From assembly GCF_001425265.1 (NCBI RefSeq), contig NZ_LMEC01000020.1:892707-956706 (forward strand): 64,000 bases of DNA, read 5' to 3'. The notes under the pieces were generated by a model. It made no database searches, was not told the origin of the DNA, and worked only from the letters and a program-made list of their open reading frames with translations. The translations under genes were made by a program, and so were the position numbers. This DNA comes from Massilia sp. Root418. GTDB taxonomy: Bacteria; Pseudomonadota; Gammaproteobacteria; Burkholderiales; Burkholderiaceae_D. Below, piece by piece: positions 51,672-59,515 of the stretch. Each line of letters opens with the position of its first letter. Within the stretch, counting starts at the first letter, position 1.

Positions 51672-51989
51672 TTAAGCGATTTCTTCGGCTGCCTGGCCGG
51701 CCATCAGGATGGCGGCGTGCGACTGGGCCAGCGAACGGTCTTTATTGTAGTTGGTCAGCATGCCCAGGATGGCGCCGTCGTCGAAGCGGAAGCGGGCCAG
51801 CATCATGTTGCCGCCTGCCAGTTTCAGGATCTGGGCATTGCTCATGCCTTCGATCAGTTCGGCGATGTCGGCAGAGATGCCCAGGCGGAAGATTGCGGTC
51901 ACTTTGTCGGCACGGATCATCTGCTGAGCCAGCATCAGATAGCTCAGGTTTGCGTCGCGGATCTCAGCCATCATGTCGTTCGCAGTCAT
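51672..51989 (-). CDS. flhD: Flagellar master activator subunit FlhD
   Basis: 105 residues. MTANDMMAEIRDANLSYLMLAQQMIR and RLGISADIAELIEGMSNAQILKLA are family landmarks. The ATG at 51989 is used because GAGGAG lies 6 bp before it; an ATG two codons upstream overlaps this spacing. FlhD pairs with FlhC as the top-level activator of flagellar genes. Its upstream region is unusually long and rich in symmetrical and repeated elements. Confidence 0.96.
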   Translation of the reverse strand: MTANDMMAEIRDANLSYLMLAQQMIRADKVTAIFRLGISADIAELIEGMSNAQILKLAGGNMMLARFRFDDGAILGMLTNYNKDRSLAQSHAAILMAGQAAEEIA

Positions 51990-52018
51990 TTCCATCTCCT
52001 CGTCAGAACTCGTTAGTT

Positions 52019-52030
52019 ACGCAATTGCGT
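52019..52030. promoter_or_regulatory. 12-bp palindrome ACGCAATTGCGT upstream of flhD
   Basis: Perfect palindrome 29 bp upstream of the flhD start, in the expected leader or promoter position. A regulator site is plausible; which protein binds is unknown. Confidence 0.45.
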
Positions 52031-52113
52031 TTCCGTTGAGATACATTCTGCTGGAGCGGACACAGCACGAGAAGCGGACGACGGCTGTATTTTGGGTCGG
52101 GAAATGGCGGACG

Positions 52114-52148
52114 CGCCCTGTCAGCGTTTGTCTGACAAACGCAGGGCG
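52114..52148. promoter_or_regulatory. Nested inverted repeat upstream of flhD
   Basis: GCGTTTGTC-T-GACAAACGC at the centre, enclosed by CGCCCTG and CAGGGCG. Without a T-run it is not a typical terminator. An operator or a strong mRNA hairpin in a long leader are the options. Confidence 0.55.
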
Positions 52149-52266
52149 ATCATAGTGCGGCACCAGGACTGGTGCGGGTTTGCGGACTTATTACTTTCAA
52201 GATACAACCTTGTTTTCAGGCAAAAAACAGAGGGGTATTCTGACGCTTTTTTGCTACATCTAAATC

Positions 52267-52298
52267 GGTAACGGCACGGTTTTCAGGAACTTTAGGGT
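52267..52298. repeat. 32-bp direct repeat, copy a
   Basis: Begins GGTAACGGC and ends GGAACTTTAGGGT; 27 of 32 bases match copy b at 52386, 119 bp further. AT-rich tract follows. Confidence 0.75.
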
Positions 52299-52385
52299 TC
52301 GAACCAAAAATTTTTAAAAAATTTGAAGTTCTTTTCCTTGTCCATCCAACAACATGCGGAGACGCTTTGCGGCGTATCTTGAACA

Positions 52386-52417
52386 GGTAACGGCGCCGAT
52401 TTGGGGAACTTTAGGGT
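52386..52417. repeat. 32-bp direct repeat, copy b
   Basis: Second copy of the element, again followed by a T/A-rich tract. The pair suggests a duplicated regulatory module or DNA-bending region. Confidence 0.75.
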
Positions 52418-52470
52418 CTTTTTGAATTTTTTTTGAAATTTCTCAAAAAACTTCGCGGCCGCCTGCGGTT

Positions 52471-52479
52471 TGCTACACT
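52471..52479 (+). promoter_or_regulatory. Extended -10 element of the kynU promoter
   Basis: TGCTACACT, 33 bp upstream of the kynU ATG. The -35 region at the matching distance is poor, so an activator or reliance on the extended -10 is possible. Confidence 0.4.
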
Positions 52480-52512
52480 TCGCCATCCCCACACTAGTTG
52501 AAGCCTAAAGCA

Positions 52513-53772
52513 ATGACTGCACAAACCAACCGCAACGACTGCCTGGCCCGCGACGCGCAAGACCCGCTCGCGGCCCTGCGCGGCCAGTTCGATCTGCCTA
52601 CCGGCGTGATCTACCTGGACGGCAACTCGCTGGGCGCCCGCCCCAAAGCCGCACTGGCGCGCGCCCAGGACGTCATCGCCCGCGAATGGGGCACCGACCT
52701 GATTAAAAGCTGGAATACCGCCGGCTGGTTCGACCTGCCCAAGCGCCTGGGCAACCGCCTGGCGCCGCTGATCGGCGCCGCCCAGGGCGAGGTTGTGATC
52801 ACCGACACAACGTCGCTGAACCTGTTCAAGGCGCTGGCCGCCGCCGTGCACCTGCAGGCGCAGACGCCGGCGCGCGCCACCCGGCGCGTGATCGTCACCG
52901 AACGCAGCAACTTCCCCACCGATATCTATATGGCGCAGGGCATGTCGAGCTGGCTGGAACGCGGCTACACCGTCAGGCTGGTCGACAGCGTGGAAGAACT
53001 CCCCGCCGCGGTCGACGGCGACACGGCAGTGCTCATGCTCACCCACGTCAACTACCGCACCGGCTACCAGCACGACATGGCCGCCTTGACCGCCCTGGCC
53101 CACGCGCGCGGCGCCCGGGTGGTCTGGGACCTGGCGCACTCGGCCGGCGCGGTGCCGGTGGACCTGAACGCTGCCGGCGCCGACTTTGCGGTGGGCTGCA
53201 CCTATAAATACCTGAACGGCGGCCCCGGCGCGCCGGCCTTCATCTGGGTGCCGCACAAGCACCAGGCCGCGTTCACCCAGCCGTTGTCCGGCTGGTGGGG
53301 CCACGCCGCCCCGTTCGCCATGGCGCCCGACTTCGAACCTACCACCGGCATCGGCCGCGCGCTGTGCGGCACCCAGCCCATCGTCTCGCTGGCCATGGTG
53401 GAATGCGGGCTGGACGTGTTCGCGCAGACCAACATGGCCGCCATCCGCGCCAAGTCGCTGGCGCTGACGGACCTGTTCATCGACCTGGTGGAGGCGCGCT
53501 GCGGCGGCCACCCGCTGGGCCTGGTCACCCCGCGCGACCACACGCGGCGCGGCAGCCAGGTCAGCTTCACCCACCCGCACGGCTATGCAGTCATGTGCGC
53601 CCTGATCGCGCGCGGCGTGATCGGCGACTACCGCGAACCGGAAATCATGCGCTTCGGCTTCACGCCGCTATACACCAGCTTTGCCGACGTGTGGGATGCG
53701 GTGGAGATCCTGAAGCAGATCCTGGACAATGAAGACTACGACGTCGCCGCCGAGCGCGGCGCAGTGACCTGA
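52513..53772 (+). CDS. kynU: Kynureninase
   Basis: 419 residues, fold type I PLP enzyme. The PLP lysine is in GCTYKYLNGGPGAPAF, and WDLAHSAGAVPVDLN carries the PLP-ring Asp; VIYLDGNSLGARP is the family N-terminus. It splits kynurenine to anthranilate and alanine. The start at MTAQTNRN is used. It is followed by kynA after 11 bp, so both form one operon for tryptophan breakdown. Confidence 0.96.
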   Translation: MTAQTNRNDCLARDAQDPLAALRGQFDLPTGVIYLDGNSLGARPKAALARAQDVIAREWGTDLIKSWNTAGWFDLPKRLGNRLAPLIGAAQGEVVITDTTSLNLFKALAAAVHLQAQTPARATRRVIVTERSNFPTDIYMAQGMSSWLERGYTVRLVDSVEELPAAVDGDTAVLMLTHVNYRTGYQHDMAALTALAHARGARVVWDLAHSAGAVPVDLNAAGADFAVGCTYKYLNGGPGAPAFIWVPHKHQAAFTQPLSGWWGHAAPFAMAPDFEPTTGIGRALCGTQPIVSLAMVECGLDVFAQTNMAAIRAKSLALTDLFIDLVEARCGGHPLGLVTPRDHTRRGSQVSFTHPHGYAVMCALIARGVIGDYREPEIMRFGFTPLYTSFADVWDAVEILKQILDNEDYDVAAERGAVT

Positions 53773-53783
53773 GAAAGCGCGCA

Positions 53784-54680
53784 ATGAGCGACAACGACAA
53801 CATCCCCAGCGGCTGCCCGATGCACGCGGCGGCTGCCACCCCGGCCGGCGAGGCCGGCGCCACGCAATGGCACGGCGCCCAGATGGATTTCAGCAAATCC
53901 ATGAGCTACGGCGATTACCTCGGCCTGGACCGCATCCTCACTGCCCAGCACCCGCTCTCGCCCGAGCACAATGAAATGCTGTTCATCGTGCAGCACCAGA
54001 CCAGCGAGCTGTGGATGAAGCTGATGCTGCACGAAATGCACGCCGTGTGCGCCAACCTGCAGGCCGGCGAGCTGCCGCCGGCCTTCAAGATGCTGGCCCG
54101 CGTGGCCCGCATCATGGACCAGCTGGTGCACGCCTGGGACGTGCTGGCCACCATGACGCCGCCCGAGTACACGGCCATCCGCCCCTACCTGGGCGCCTCG
54201 TCCGGCTTCCAGTCCTTCCAGTACCGCGAAATCGAGTTCATCCTCGGAAACAAAAACGCCGCCCTGCTGGCGGTGCACACCACCTCGCCCGAGAACCACG
54301 CCATCCTGGACCGGGCACTGCGCTCGCCGTCCGTGTACGACCACGCCATCCAGCTGCTGGCGCGCAACGGCCTGCACATCGCCCCCGAGCGCCTGGCGCG
54401 CGACCCCGGCCTGCCCACCGAAGCCGACGAATCAGTCAAGGAAGCCTGGCTGGCGGTGTACCGCGACCCGGCCAAATACTGGGCGCTGTACGAGCTCGCT
54501 GAAAAGCTGGTGGACCTGGAGACGGCGTTCCGCTTCTGGCGCTTCCGCCACGTCACCACGGTCGAGCGCATCATCGGCTTCAAGACCGGCACCGGCGGCA
54601 CCGCCGGCGTGAGCTACCTGCGCAAGATGCTGGACGTGGTGCTGTTCCCCGAGCTGTTTGCGCTGCGCACCGCGCTGTGA
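53784..54680 (+). CDS. kynA: Tryptophan 2,3-dioxygenase
   Basis: 298 residues, heme enzyme. The N-terminal part of the active site is FIVQHQTSELWMKLMLHEM, and the C-terminal RFRHVTTVERIIGFKTGTGGTAGVSYL includes the heme-binding and substrate-loop region. It opens the indole ring of L-tryptophan to N-formylkynurenine. The next pathway step needs a formamidase; the usual kynB is not beside these genes. A GC-rich hairpin follows the stop. Confidence 0.97.
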   Translation: MSDNDNIPSGCPMHAAAATPAGEAGATQWHGAQMDFSKSMSYGDYLGLDRILTAQHPLSPEHNEMLFIVQHQTSELWMKLMLHEMHAVCANLQAGELPPAFKMLARVARIMDQLVHAWDVLATMTPPEYTAIRPYLGASSGFQSFQYREIEFILGNKNAALLAVHTTSPENHAILDRALRSPSVYDHAIQLLARNGLHIAPERLARDPGLPTEADESVKEAWLAVYRDPAKYWALYELAEKLVDLETAFRFWRFRHVTTVERIIGFKTGTGGTAGVSYLRKMLDVVLFPELFALRTAL

Positions 54681-54686
54681 CGCGCA

Positions 54687-54715
54687 GCGGCCGGCCGGCC
54701 TCGCCGGCCGGCCGC
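54687..54715 (+). terminator. Strong GC hairpin after kynA
   Basis: A 12-bp stem (GCGGCCGGCCGG/CCGGCCGGCCGC) with a 5-nt loop directly after the kynA stop. There is no T-run, so it may attenuate rather than stop transcription into the hydrolase gene. Confidence 0.6.
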
Positions 54716-54775
54716 CCGAATTGCCGGTAATTCCGGTAATATTAGCAATTCGATAAACCGCACATCGGAGCACAC

Positions 54776-55321
54776 ATGGAATGCGCAGTCCTCACCCTGG
54801 CCGGCCTCTGGAACTCGGGCCCTTTGCACTGGCAGACCAACTGGGAACAGAAACACCCGGACTGGCAGCGTGTGCCGCACCGCGACTATGAGACGCCGGA
54901 CAAGGATGAATGGGTGGCGGAGCTTGACGCGGCCATCGCCCGCTGCGAACGGCCGCCGGTATTGGCGGCGCACAGCCTGGCCTGCTCGCTGGTCACGCAG
55001 TGGGCGGCTTCCGGCTCCAGGCACAAGATCGCTGGCGCCTTCCTGGTGTCGCCCAGCGACACCGACGCGCCCTCCTACCCCACCTGCACCACCGGCTTCC
55101 AGCCCATGCAGCTGGCGCGTTTGCCCTTCCCCAGCATCGTGGTCTCCAGCAGCAACGACGTGTACGTGAGCGACGCGCGCGCGCGCCAGTTCGCCGAGGC
55201 CTGGGGCAGCCGCTTCGTCTCCATCGGCCCGGCCGGCCACATCAACGGCGACGCCGGCTATGGCCCGTGGCCGGAAGGCGAAGCGCTGCTGCTGGAACTA
55301 TGCCAGCAGACGCAACGCTGA
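54776..55321 (+). CDS. RBBP9/YdeN-type alpha/beta hydrolase
   Basis: 181 residues. The family N-terminus LAGLWNSGPLHWQTNWE is followed by the nucleophile elbow AAHSLAC, the catalytic Asp in SSSNDVYVS and His in GPAGHINGD, a complete Ser-Asp-His triad. Serine hydrolases of this group have few known substrates. It lies 95 bp after kynA, with GGAG before the ATG, but a hairpin separates them. A formamidase role in the kynurenine pathway would fill a gap, but nothing in the sequence shows it. Confidence 0.85.
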   Translation: MECAVLTLAGLWNSGPLHWQTNWEQKHPDWQRVPHRDYETPDKDEWVAELDAAIARCERPPVLAAHSLACSLVTQWAASGSRHKIAGAFLVSPSDTDAPSYPTCTTGFQPMQLARLPFPSIVVSSSNDVYVSDARARQFAEAWGSRFVSIGPAGHINGDAGYGPWPEGEALLLELCQQTQR

Positions 55322-55340
55322 GTTCATGACGTAAAGCATT

Positions 55341-55383
55341 GGAATATTGCAATCTTTGCATTATTCCGATGGCGGCCTATAGT
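55341..55383 (+). promoter_or_regulatory. Promoter with overlapping inverted repeat, CHRD/PEP-CTERM gene
   Basis: TTGCAT-N16-TATAGT (55356-55383) is a good sigma-70 promoter. An inverted repeat with arms GGAATATTGCAA and TTGCATTATTCC (55341-55367, 11 of 12 pairs, 3-bp spacer) covers its -35 box, as expected for an operator. Confidence 0.6.
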
Positions 55384-55437
55384 TAAGAGGCTGGGTATCC
55401 CTGCCCCTCTCTCGAACTGTTCACGAAAGGCCGCGCC

Positions 55438-56037
55438 ATGAAGACACCAATAAGAATCGGTTTAGCATTTTGCGCCCTGATGCTGGCGGCCACTGCCGCC
55501 AGTGCGGCGCCTGTCGCCTATACCGGCACGCTGAGCGGTGCCGCCGGGTCGCCGCCGGTGCCGTCGCCGGCCACGGGCTCCACCATTGTGGTGTTCGACA
55601 TGGACGCGCACACGCTCACCGTGAACATGATTTTCAGCGGCCTGCTCGGCACCACCACGGCCGCCCACATCCACTGCTGCACGGCAGTGCCGGGCACCGG
55701 CATCGCCGGCGTGGCGACCGAAACGCCGACCTTCGACGGTTTCCCGCTGGGCGTGGGCAGCGGCATGTATTCCATGAGCTACGACACCACCATGGCATCG
55801 AGCTGGAGCGCAGACTTCCTGGCCAACCACGGCGGCACCACGGCCGGCGCGGAAGCGGCCTTCGGCGCCGGTCTGGCCAGCGGCTCGGCCTATCTCAACA
55901 TTCATACCAATCTGTATCCGGCAGGCGAGATCCGCGCCAACCTGGCGCCGATACCGGAGCCGGGAACCTGGGCCATGCTGCTGCTGGGCATTCCGGCGGT
56001 GCTGGGGCTGCGCCGGCGGGTTACGCCTGGCGGCTAA
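55438..56037 (+). CDS. CHRD domain protein with PEP-CTERM sorting signal
   Basis: 199 residues. Signal peptide ending ASAAP, a CHRD domain (FDMDAHTLTVNMIFSGLLG, AAHIHCC, YLNIHTNLYPAGEIRANL) and a C-terminal PEP-CTERM anchor: IPEPGTWAML, a hydrophobic stretch and Arg triplet. PEP-CTERM tails are processed by exosortase and lead proteins to the outer surface or biofilm matrix. The last codons (RVTPGG and stop) are encoded by a REP-like palindrome, so the original C-terminus may have been modified by the repeat. Confidence 0.93.
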   Translation: MKTPIRIGLAFCALMLAATAASAAPVAYTGTLSGAAGSPPVPSPATGSTIVVFDMDAHTLTVNMIFSGLLGTTTAAHIHCCTAVPGTGIAGVATETPTFDGFPLGVGSGMYSMSYDTTMASSWSADFLANHGGTTAGAEAAFGAGLASGSAYLNIHTNLYPAGEIRANLAPIPEPGTWAMLLLGIPAVLGLRRRVTPGG

Positions 56038-56047
56038 CCCGCCCTAC
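56015..56047. repeat. REP-like palindrome, copy 4, overlapping a stop codon
   Basis: GGCGGGTTACGCCTGGCGGCTAACCCGCC is 29 bases, so only its arms GGCGGGTTA and TAACCCGCC are given; CTAC follows. The palindrome covers the last codons of the CHRD protein gene. Confidence 0.8.
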
Positions 56048-56082
56048 CGTGCCGCCCGGATGTGGGAAGCGTTGGCCGCGCT

Positions 56083-56111
56083 GGCGGGTTACGCCTGGCG
56101 GCTAACCCGCC
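56083..56111. repeat. REP-like palindrome, copy 5
   Basis: Arms GGCGGGTTA and TAACCCGCC with the same centre as copy 4, which it matches base for base over 29 bp. Confidence 0.8.
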
Positions 56112-56128
56112 ACTGCAAGCAATGGATC

Positions 56129-56168
56129 GTAGGGCGGGTTAGCGGGGCATGCCCCGCGTAACCCGCCG
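56129..56168. repeat. REP-like palindrome, copy 6
   Basis: Opposite orientation: TAGGGCGGGTTAGCGGGGC pairs with GCCCCGCGTAACCCGCC. Copies 4-6 form a cluster of three between convergent genes. Confidence 0.8.
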
Positions 56169-56180
56169 CAGCGTGCCAAG

Positions 56181-56213
56181 AAAAAAGCCGGCGCCCGTGA
56201 GGGCCGCCGGCTT
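56181..56213 (-). terminator. Rho-independent terminator of htpG
   Basis: On the minus strand a stem with arms AAGCCGGCG and CGCCGGCTT-like sequence (one internal mismatch) and a short loop ends in six T, 27 bp after the htpG stop. Confidence 0.85.
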
Positions 56214-56239
56214 TGCCGTGGCTGCTGCCAATCGCGCGC

Positions 56240-58162
56240 TTACTTGGCCGCGCCGCCCAGCAGCATTTCGTTCAGACGCTTGACGAAGGTGGCCGGGTCG
56301 GCCAGCGAGCCGCCTTCGGCCAGCAGGGCCTGGTCGAACAGGATGTGGGCCCAGTCCGCGAACTGGCTGCTGTCCGCGTTTTCATACTTCAGGCGCGTCA
56401 CCAGCGGGTGGTTGGGGTTGATCTCCAGGATAGGCTTGGATTCAGGCGCTGCCTGGCCTGCCGCTTTCAGCATGCGCAGCAGGTTGCCGGACAGTTCGTG
56501 CTCGTCCGCCACCAGGCAAGCCGGCGAGTCGGTCAGACGGAACGTGACGCGCACTTCCTTGGCCTTGTCGGCCAGCGCGGCCTTCATCTTCTCGGTCAGC
56601 TCCTTGTACGAGGTTTCGGTCTCCTCGTGTTCCTTCTTCTCGGCTTCGTCTTCCAGCGAACCGAGGTCCAGGCCGCCCTTGGCCACCGACACCAGCTCCT
56701 TACCTTCGAACTCGGTCAGGAAGGACAGCATCCACTCGTCCACGCGGTCCGTCATCAGGATCACTTCCACGCCCTTCTTGCGGAAGATTTCCAGGTGCGG
56801 GCTGTTTTTCGCGGCCTTGTAGTTATCGGCCGTGACGTAGTAGATCTTGTCCTGGCCTTCCTTCATGCGCGCCACGTAGTCGGCCAGCGACACGCTCTGC
56901 TCTTCGCTGTCGGCATTGGTGGTGGCGAAGCGCAGCAGCTTGGCCAGGCGGTCCTTGTTGGCAGCGTCCTCGCCCACGCCTTCTTTCAGCACCTGGCCGA
57001 ACTCTTTCCAGAACGTGGCGTACTTGTCCTTCTTGTCCTGCTCTTCGGCGTTGGCCAGTTCTTCCAGCATGCCGATCACGCGCTTGGTGGAGCCGTCGCG
57101 GATCACTTTCACGTCGCGCGATTCCTGCAGGATTTCACGCGACACGTTCAGCGGCAGGTCGGCCGAGTCGATCACACCTTTCACGAAACGCAGGTAGGTC
57201 GGCATCAGCTGTTCGGCGTCGTCCATGATGAACACGCGCTTGACGTAGAGCTTGATGCCGCCGCGCTTGTTGCGGTCCCACAGGTCGAACGGGGCCTTGG
57301 CCGGGATGTACAGCAGCTGGGTGTACTCGCTGCGGCCTTCCACGCGGTTGTGGGTGTAGGTCAGCGGCGCGGCGAAGTCGTGCGATACGTGCTTGTAGAA
57401 CTCGTCGTACTGCTCCGGGGTGATGTCGGACTTGGAACGGGCCCACAGCGCGCTGGCCTGGTTCACGGTTTCCAGTTCGTCCTTGACGACCGTTTCCTTC
57501 TTCTCGTCGTCCCACTCCTCCTTGGCCATGACGATGGGCAGGGAGATGTGGTCGGAATATTTGCGGATGATGGACTTGATCTTCCAGCTCGACAGCAGCT
57601 CGTCCTCGCCTTCGCGCAGGTGCAGGATGATGTCGGTGCCGCGCGATGGCTTGTCGATCTGCTCCACCGAGTAGTCGCCCTCGCCGGCCGATTCCCAGCG
57701 CACGCCTTGCGAGGCATCCAGGCCGGCGCGGCGGGTTTCCACGGTGATCTTGTCGGCCACGATGAAGCCGGAATAGAAGCCCACGCCGAACTGGCCGATC
57801 AGGGCTGCGTCGGCCTGCTGGTCGCCGGACAGTTTGCCGAAGAATTCCTTGGTGCCGGACTTGGCGATGGTGCCCAGGTGGGAAATGGCCTCGTCGCGGC
57901 TCATGCCGATGCCGTTGTCCGAAATGGTGATGGTGCGGGCCGCTTTGTCGAAGCTGACCTTGATTTTCAGTTCGTGATCATTGCCGTACAGCGCGTCGTT
58001 GTTGATGGCTTCGAAGCGCAGTTTGTCGGACGCGTCGGACGCGTTGGAGATCAGTTCGCGCAGGAAGATTTCCTTGTTGGAATACAAGGAATGGATCATC
58101 AACTGCAGCAGCTGTTTGACTTCAGCTTGAAAACCCAGTGTTTGCTTTTCGTGGTCAGCCAT
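56240..58162 (-). CDS. htpG: Molecular chaperone HtpG (Hsp90)
   Basis: 640 residues. N-terminal GHKL ATPase domain with FLRELISNASDASDKLRFEA, TISDNGIGMSRDEAI and IGQFGVGFYSGFIVAD, then middle and C-terminal dimerisation domains. It is an ATP-driven cytoplasmic chaperone acting with DnaK. Length is typical. No heat-shock promoter was identified in the 105 bp upstream. It is flanked by two PEP-CTERM genes without evident functional link. Confidence 0.98.
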   Translation of the reverse strand: MADHEKQTLGFQAEVKQLLQLMIHSLYSNKEIFLRELISNASDASDKLRFEAINNDALYGNDHELKIKVSFDKAARTITISDNGIGMSRDEAISHLGTIAKSGTKEFFGKLSGDQQADAALIGQFGVGFYSGFIVADKITVETRRAGLDASQGVRWESAGEGDYSVEQIDKPSRGTDIILHLREGEDELLSSWKIKSIIRKYSDHISLPIVMAKEEWDDEKKETVVKDELETVNQASALWARSKSDITPEQYDEFYKHVSHDFAAPLTYTHNRVEGRSEYTQLLYIPAKAPFDLWDRNKRGGIKLYVKRVFIMDDAEQLMPTYLRFVKGVIDSADLPLNVSREILQESRDVKVIRDGSTKRVIGMLEELANAEEQDKKDKYATFWKEFGQVLKEGVGEDAANKDRLAKLLRFATTNADSEEQSVSLADYVARMKEGQDKIYYVTADNYKAAKNSPHLEIFRKKGVEVILMTDRVDEWMLSFLTEFEGKELVSVAKGGLDLGSLEDEAEKKEHEETETSYKELTEKMKAALADKAKEVRVTFRLTDSPACLVADEHELSGNLLRMLKAAGQAAPESKPILEINPNHPLVTRLKYENADSSQFADWAHILFDQALLAEGGSLADPATFVKRLNEMLLGGAAK

Positions 58163-58267
58163 TTTTACCTCAATAGTCTACATGTTATGGGGTTGATGCG
58201 GGGTGTTGCGTTACCTTCCGCCAGATGAGGATGCAGGGAACTATTTCAAGGGCTTTCCAGCAACTTT

Positions 58268-59365
58268 TTACAGGGCCGCGGCCTTGCGGCGGCGCCGTGC
58301 GGCCCCGCCCAGCAGCGCCAGCCCGCCCAGCAGCATGCCCCAGGTGGCCGGTTCGGGCACCGGCGACAGCAGCGCGCCCACGCACTCGCCGTAACCGTTG
58401 CAGGCCTGCCCCACGATCTGGCCCCGGTCGTTGACGCCGACCGCGCTGGCGATATGCCATTCGCCGGGCGCGATCAGCGCGTCGAGGTCGGTCATCACGC
58501 CGTTGGCGTAAATGAAGCCGCCGCCCTTGCCCTTCCCCACCACCTGCCCGGCATTGTTGATGTCGAAGGCTTCGCTGTTGCCGCCGTCAGGATTCAGGTC
58601 GACCATGGCGCCGCCGGCGTACAGGAAGGCATGCACGCCGCCGTCCGCCATGGTGCTCACGCCCACCACCGTGCCGCTGTCGTTGATGCCGCTGGCCCAG
58701 CTTTCCGCGCCGCCCAGCGTGCCCAGGTCGACCATGCCGGCGCCGTCGTGCAGGAAGGCGCGCCGCACGCCGTCGCCGGCGCGCTCGCGCGAGACGCCGG
58801 CAACCAGCCCGCCGGCATTGATGGCGGCGGCGCTGCTGTAGGCGTGCCCGCTTAGCGTGCCCAGGTCCGTCATGCTGCCGTCGCGGTAGACGTACGCATG
58901 GCTGTCGAAGGTGCCCTGGCCGTAAGGGCCGTCGGTGCCCGGATGGTAGACCGCGTCCGCCGAGCCGACAGCATGGCCGTGGCCGTTGAGCGCGCTCACG
59001 CTGACCGAGCCCTGCTGCTGCATGGGCGGCAGCATGACCGCGCCCTTGCTGTCCACCACATAGCCGGCAGTGATGATGTCGCCCGCCGTGCCGCCGATGG
59101 CGCCGCCGTCGTTGACGCAGGAGGCCAGCATCAGCGTATCCAGCCAGGTGCGCGAACCGCCCCGGTCGACGAAGCCGGTGGCGGCCTGCACGTCTTCGCG
59201 CCATTCGTTGCCGAGCACCAGGCCCTGGTTGTTAATACCGGTCAGCACCAGGCCGTTGGGGAAGCCGAGCGGGGCGATGGTGCGCAGCGTGTAAAGCGGC
59301 GCAGCCTGCGCGAAAGCGCACACCAGCGCCAGCAAAGACGGCGCCAGGATAAATTTGAGTCGCAT
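58268..59365 (-). CDS. HAF-repeat protein with PEP-CTERM sorting signal
   Basis: 365 residues. A signal peptide ending FAQAAP is followed by repeated HAF-type units (HAYVYRDGSMTDLGTLSGHA, RAFLHDGAGMVDLGTLGG, HAFLYAGGAMVDLNPDGG), each followed by an A-x-x-IN-x-x-G-x-V-x-G spacer, probably a beta-propeller. The C-terminus VPEPATWGMLLGG, hydrophobic stretch and RRRRK is a PEP-CTERM tail. The protein is predicted to be exported and sorted by exosortase. Start: GGGAG 9 bp before ATG. Function unknown. Confidence 0.92.
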   Translation of the reverse strand: MRLKFILAPSLLALVCAFAQAAPLYTLRTIAPLGFPNGLVLTGINNQGLVLGNEWREDVQAATGFVDRGGSRTWLDTLMLASCVNDGGAIGGTAGDIITAGYVVDSKGAVMLPPMQQQGSVSVSALNGHGHAVGSADAVYHPGTDGPYGQGTFDSHAYVYRDGSMTDLGTLSGHAYSSAAAINAGGLVAGVSRERAGDGVRRAFLHDGAGMVDLGTLGGAESWASGINDSGTVVGVSTMADGGVHAFLYAGGAMVDLNPDGGNSEAFDINNAGQVVGKGKGGGFIYANGVMTDLDALIAPGEWHIASAVGVNDRGQIVGQACNGYGECVGALLSPVPEPATWGMLLGGLALLGGAARRRRKAAAL

Positions 59366-59515
59366 GATCCGGTTCTCCCATGGAGGTATAAAAAACCATT
59401 TTAGTAAGCGCCCGGAGGATTTTGTTGATTTTTAATCTATATTTTTAATTTCGTAAAATTGTGATCTGGCGCATATAGCGATCGGCCGGCTTCGCGTAAG
59501 CTGGGAACGGCGCGG

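Larger units (their letters stand above)
51990..52512. other. Divergent regulatory region flhD / kynU
   Basis: 523 bp without a credible gene. From flhD outward it holds the palindrome ACGCAATTGCGT, a long nested inverted repeat at 52114-52148, and two AT-rich direct repeats at 52267-52298 and 52386-52417, each followed by A/T runs. The kynU side has an extended -10 (TGCTACACT) at 52471-52479. A short Lys/Phe-rich open frame on the minus strand is judged spurious. Confidence 0.7.

Noticed and set aside
52292..52492. A 66-codon Lys/Phe-rich frame upstream of flhD
   Set aside because: Composition follows from the A/T tracts of the direct repeats; no good ribosome site and no likely function.
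55438..56105. A longer frame running through the REP cluster after the CHRD gene
   Set aside because: It is in another frame of the CHRD gene and lacks the signal peptide and the PEP-CTERM tail.
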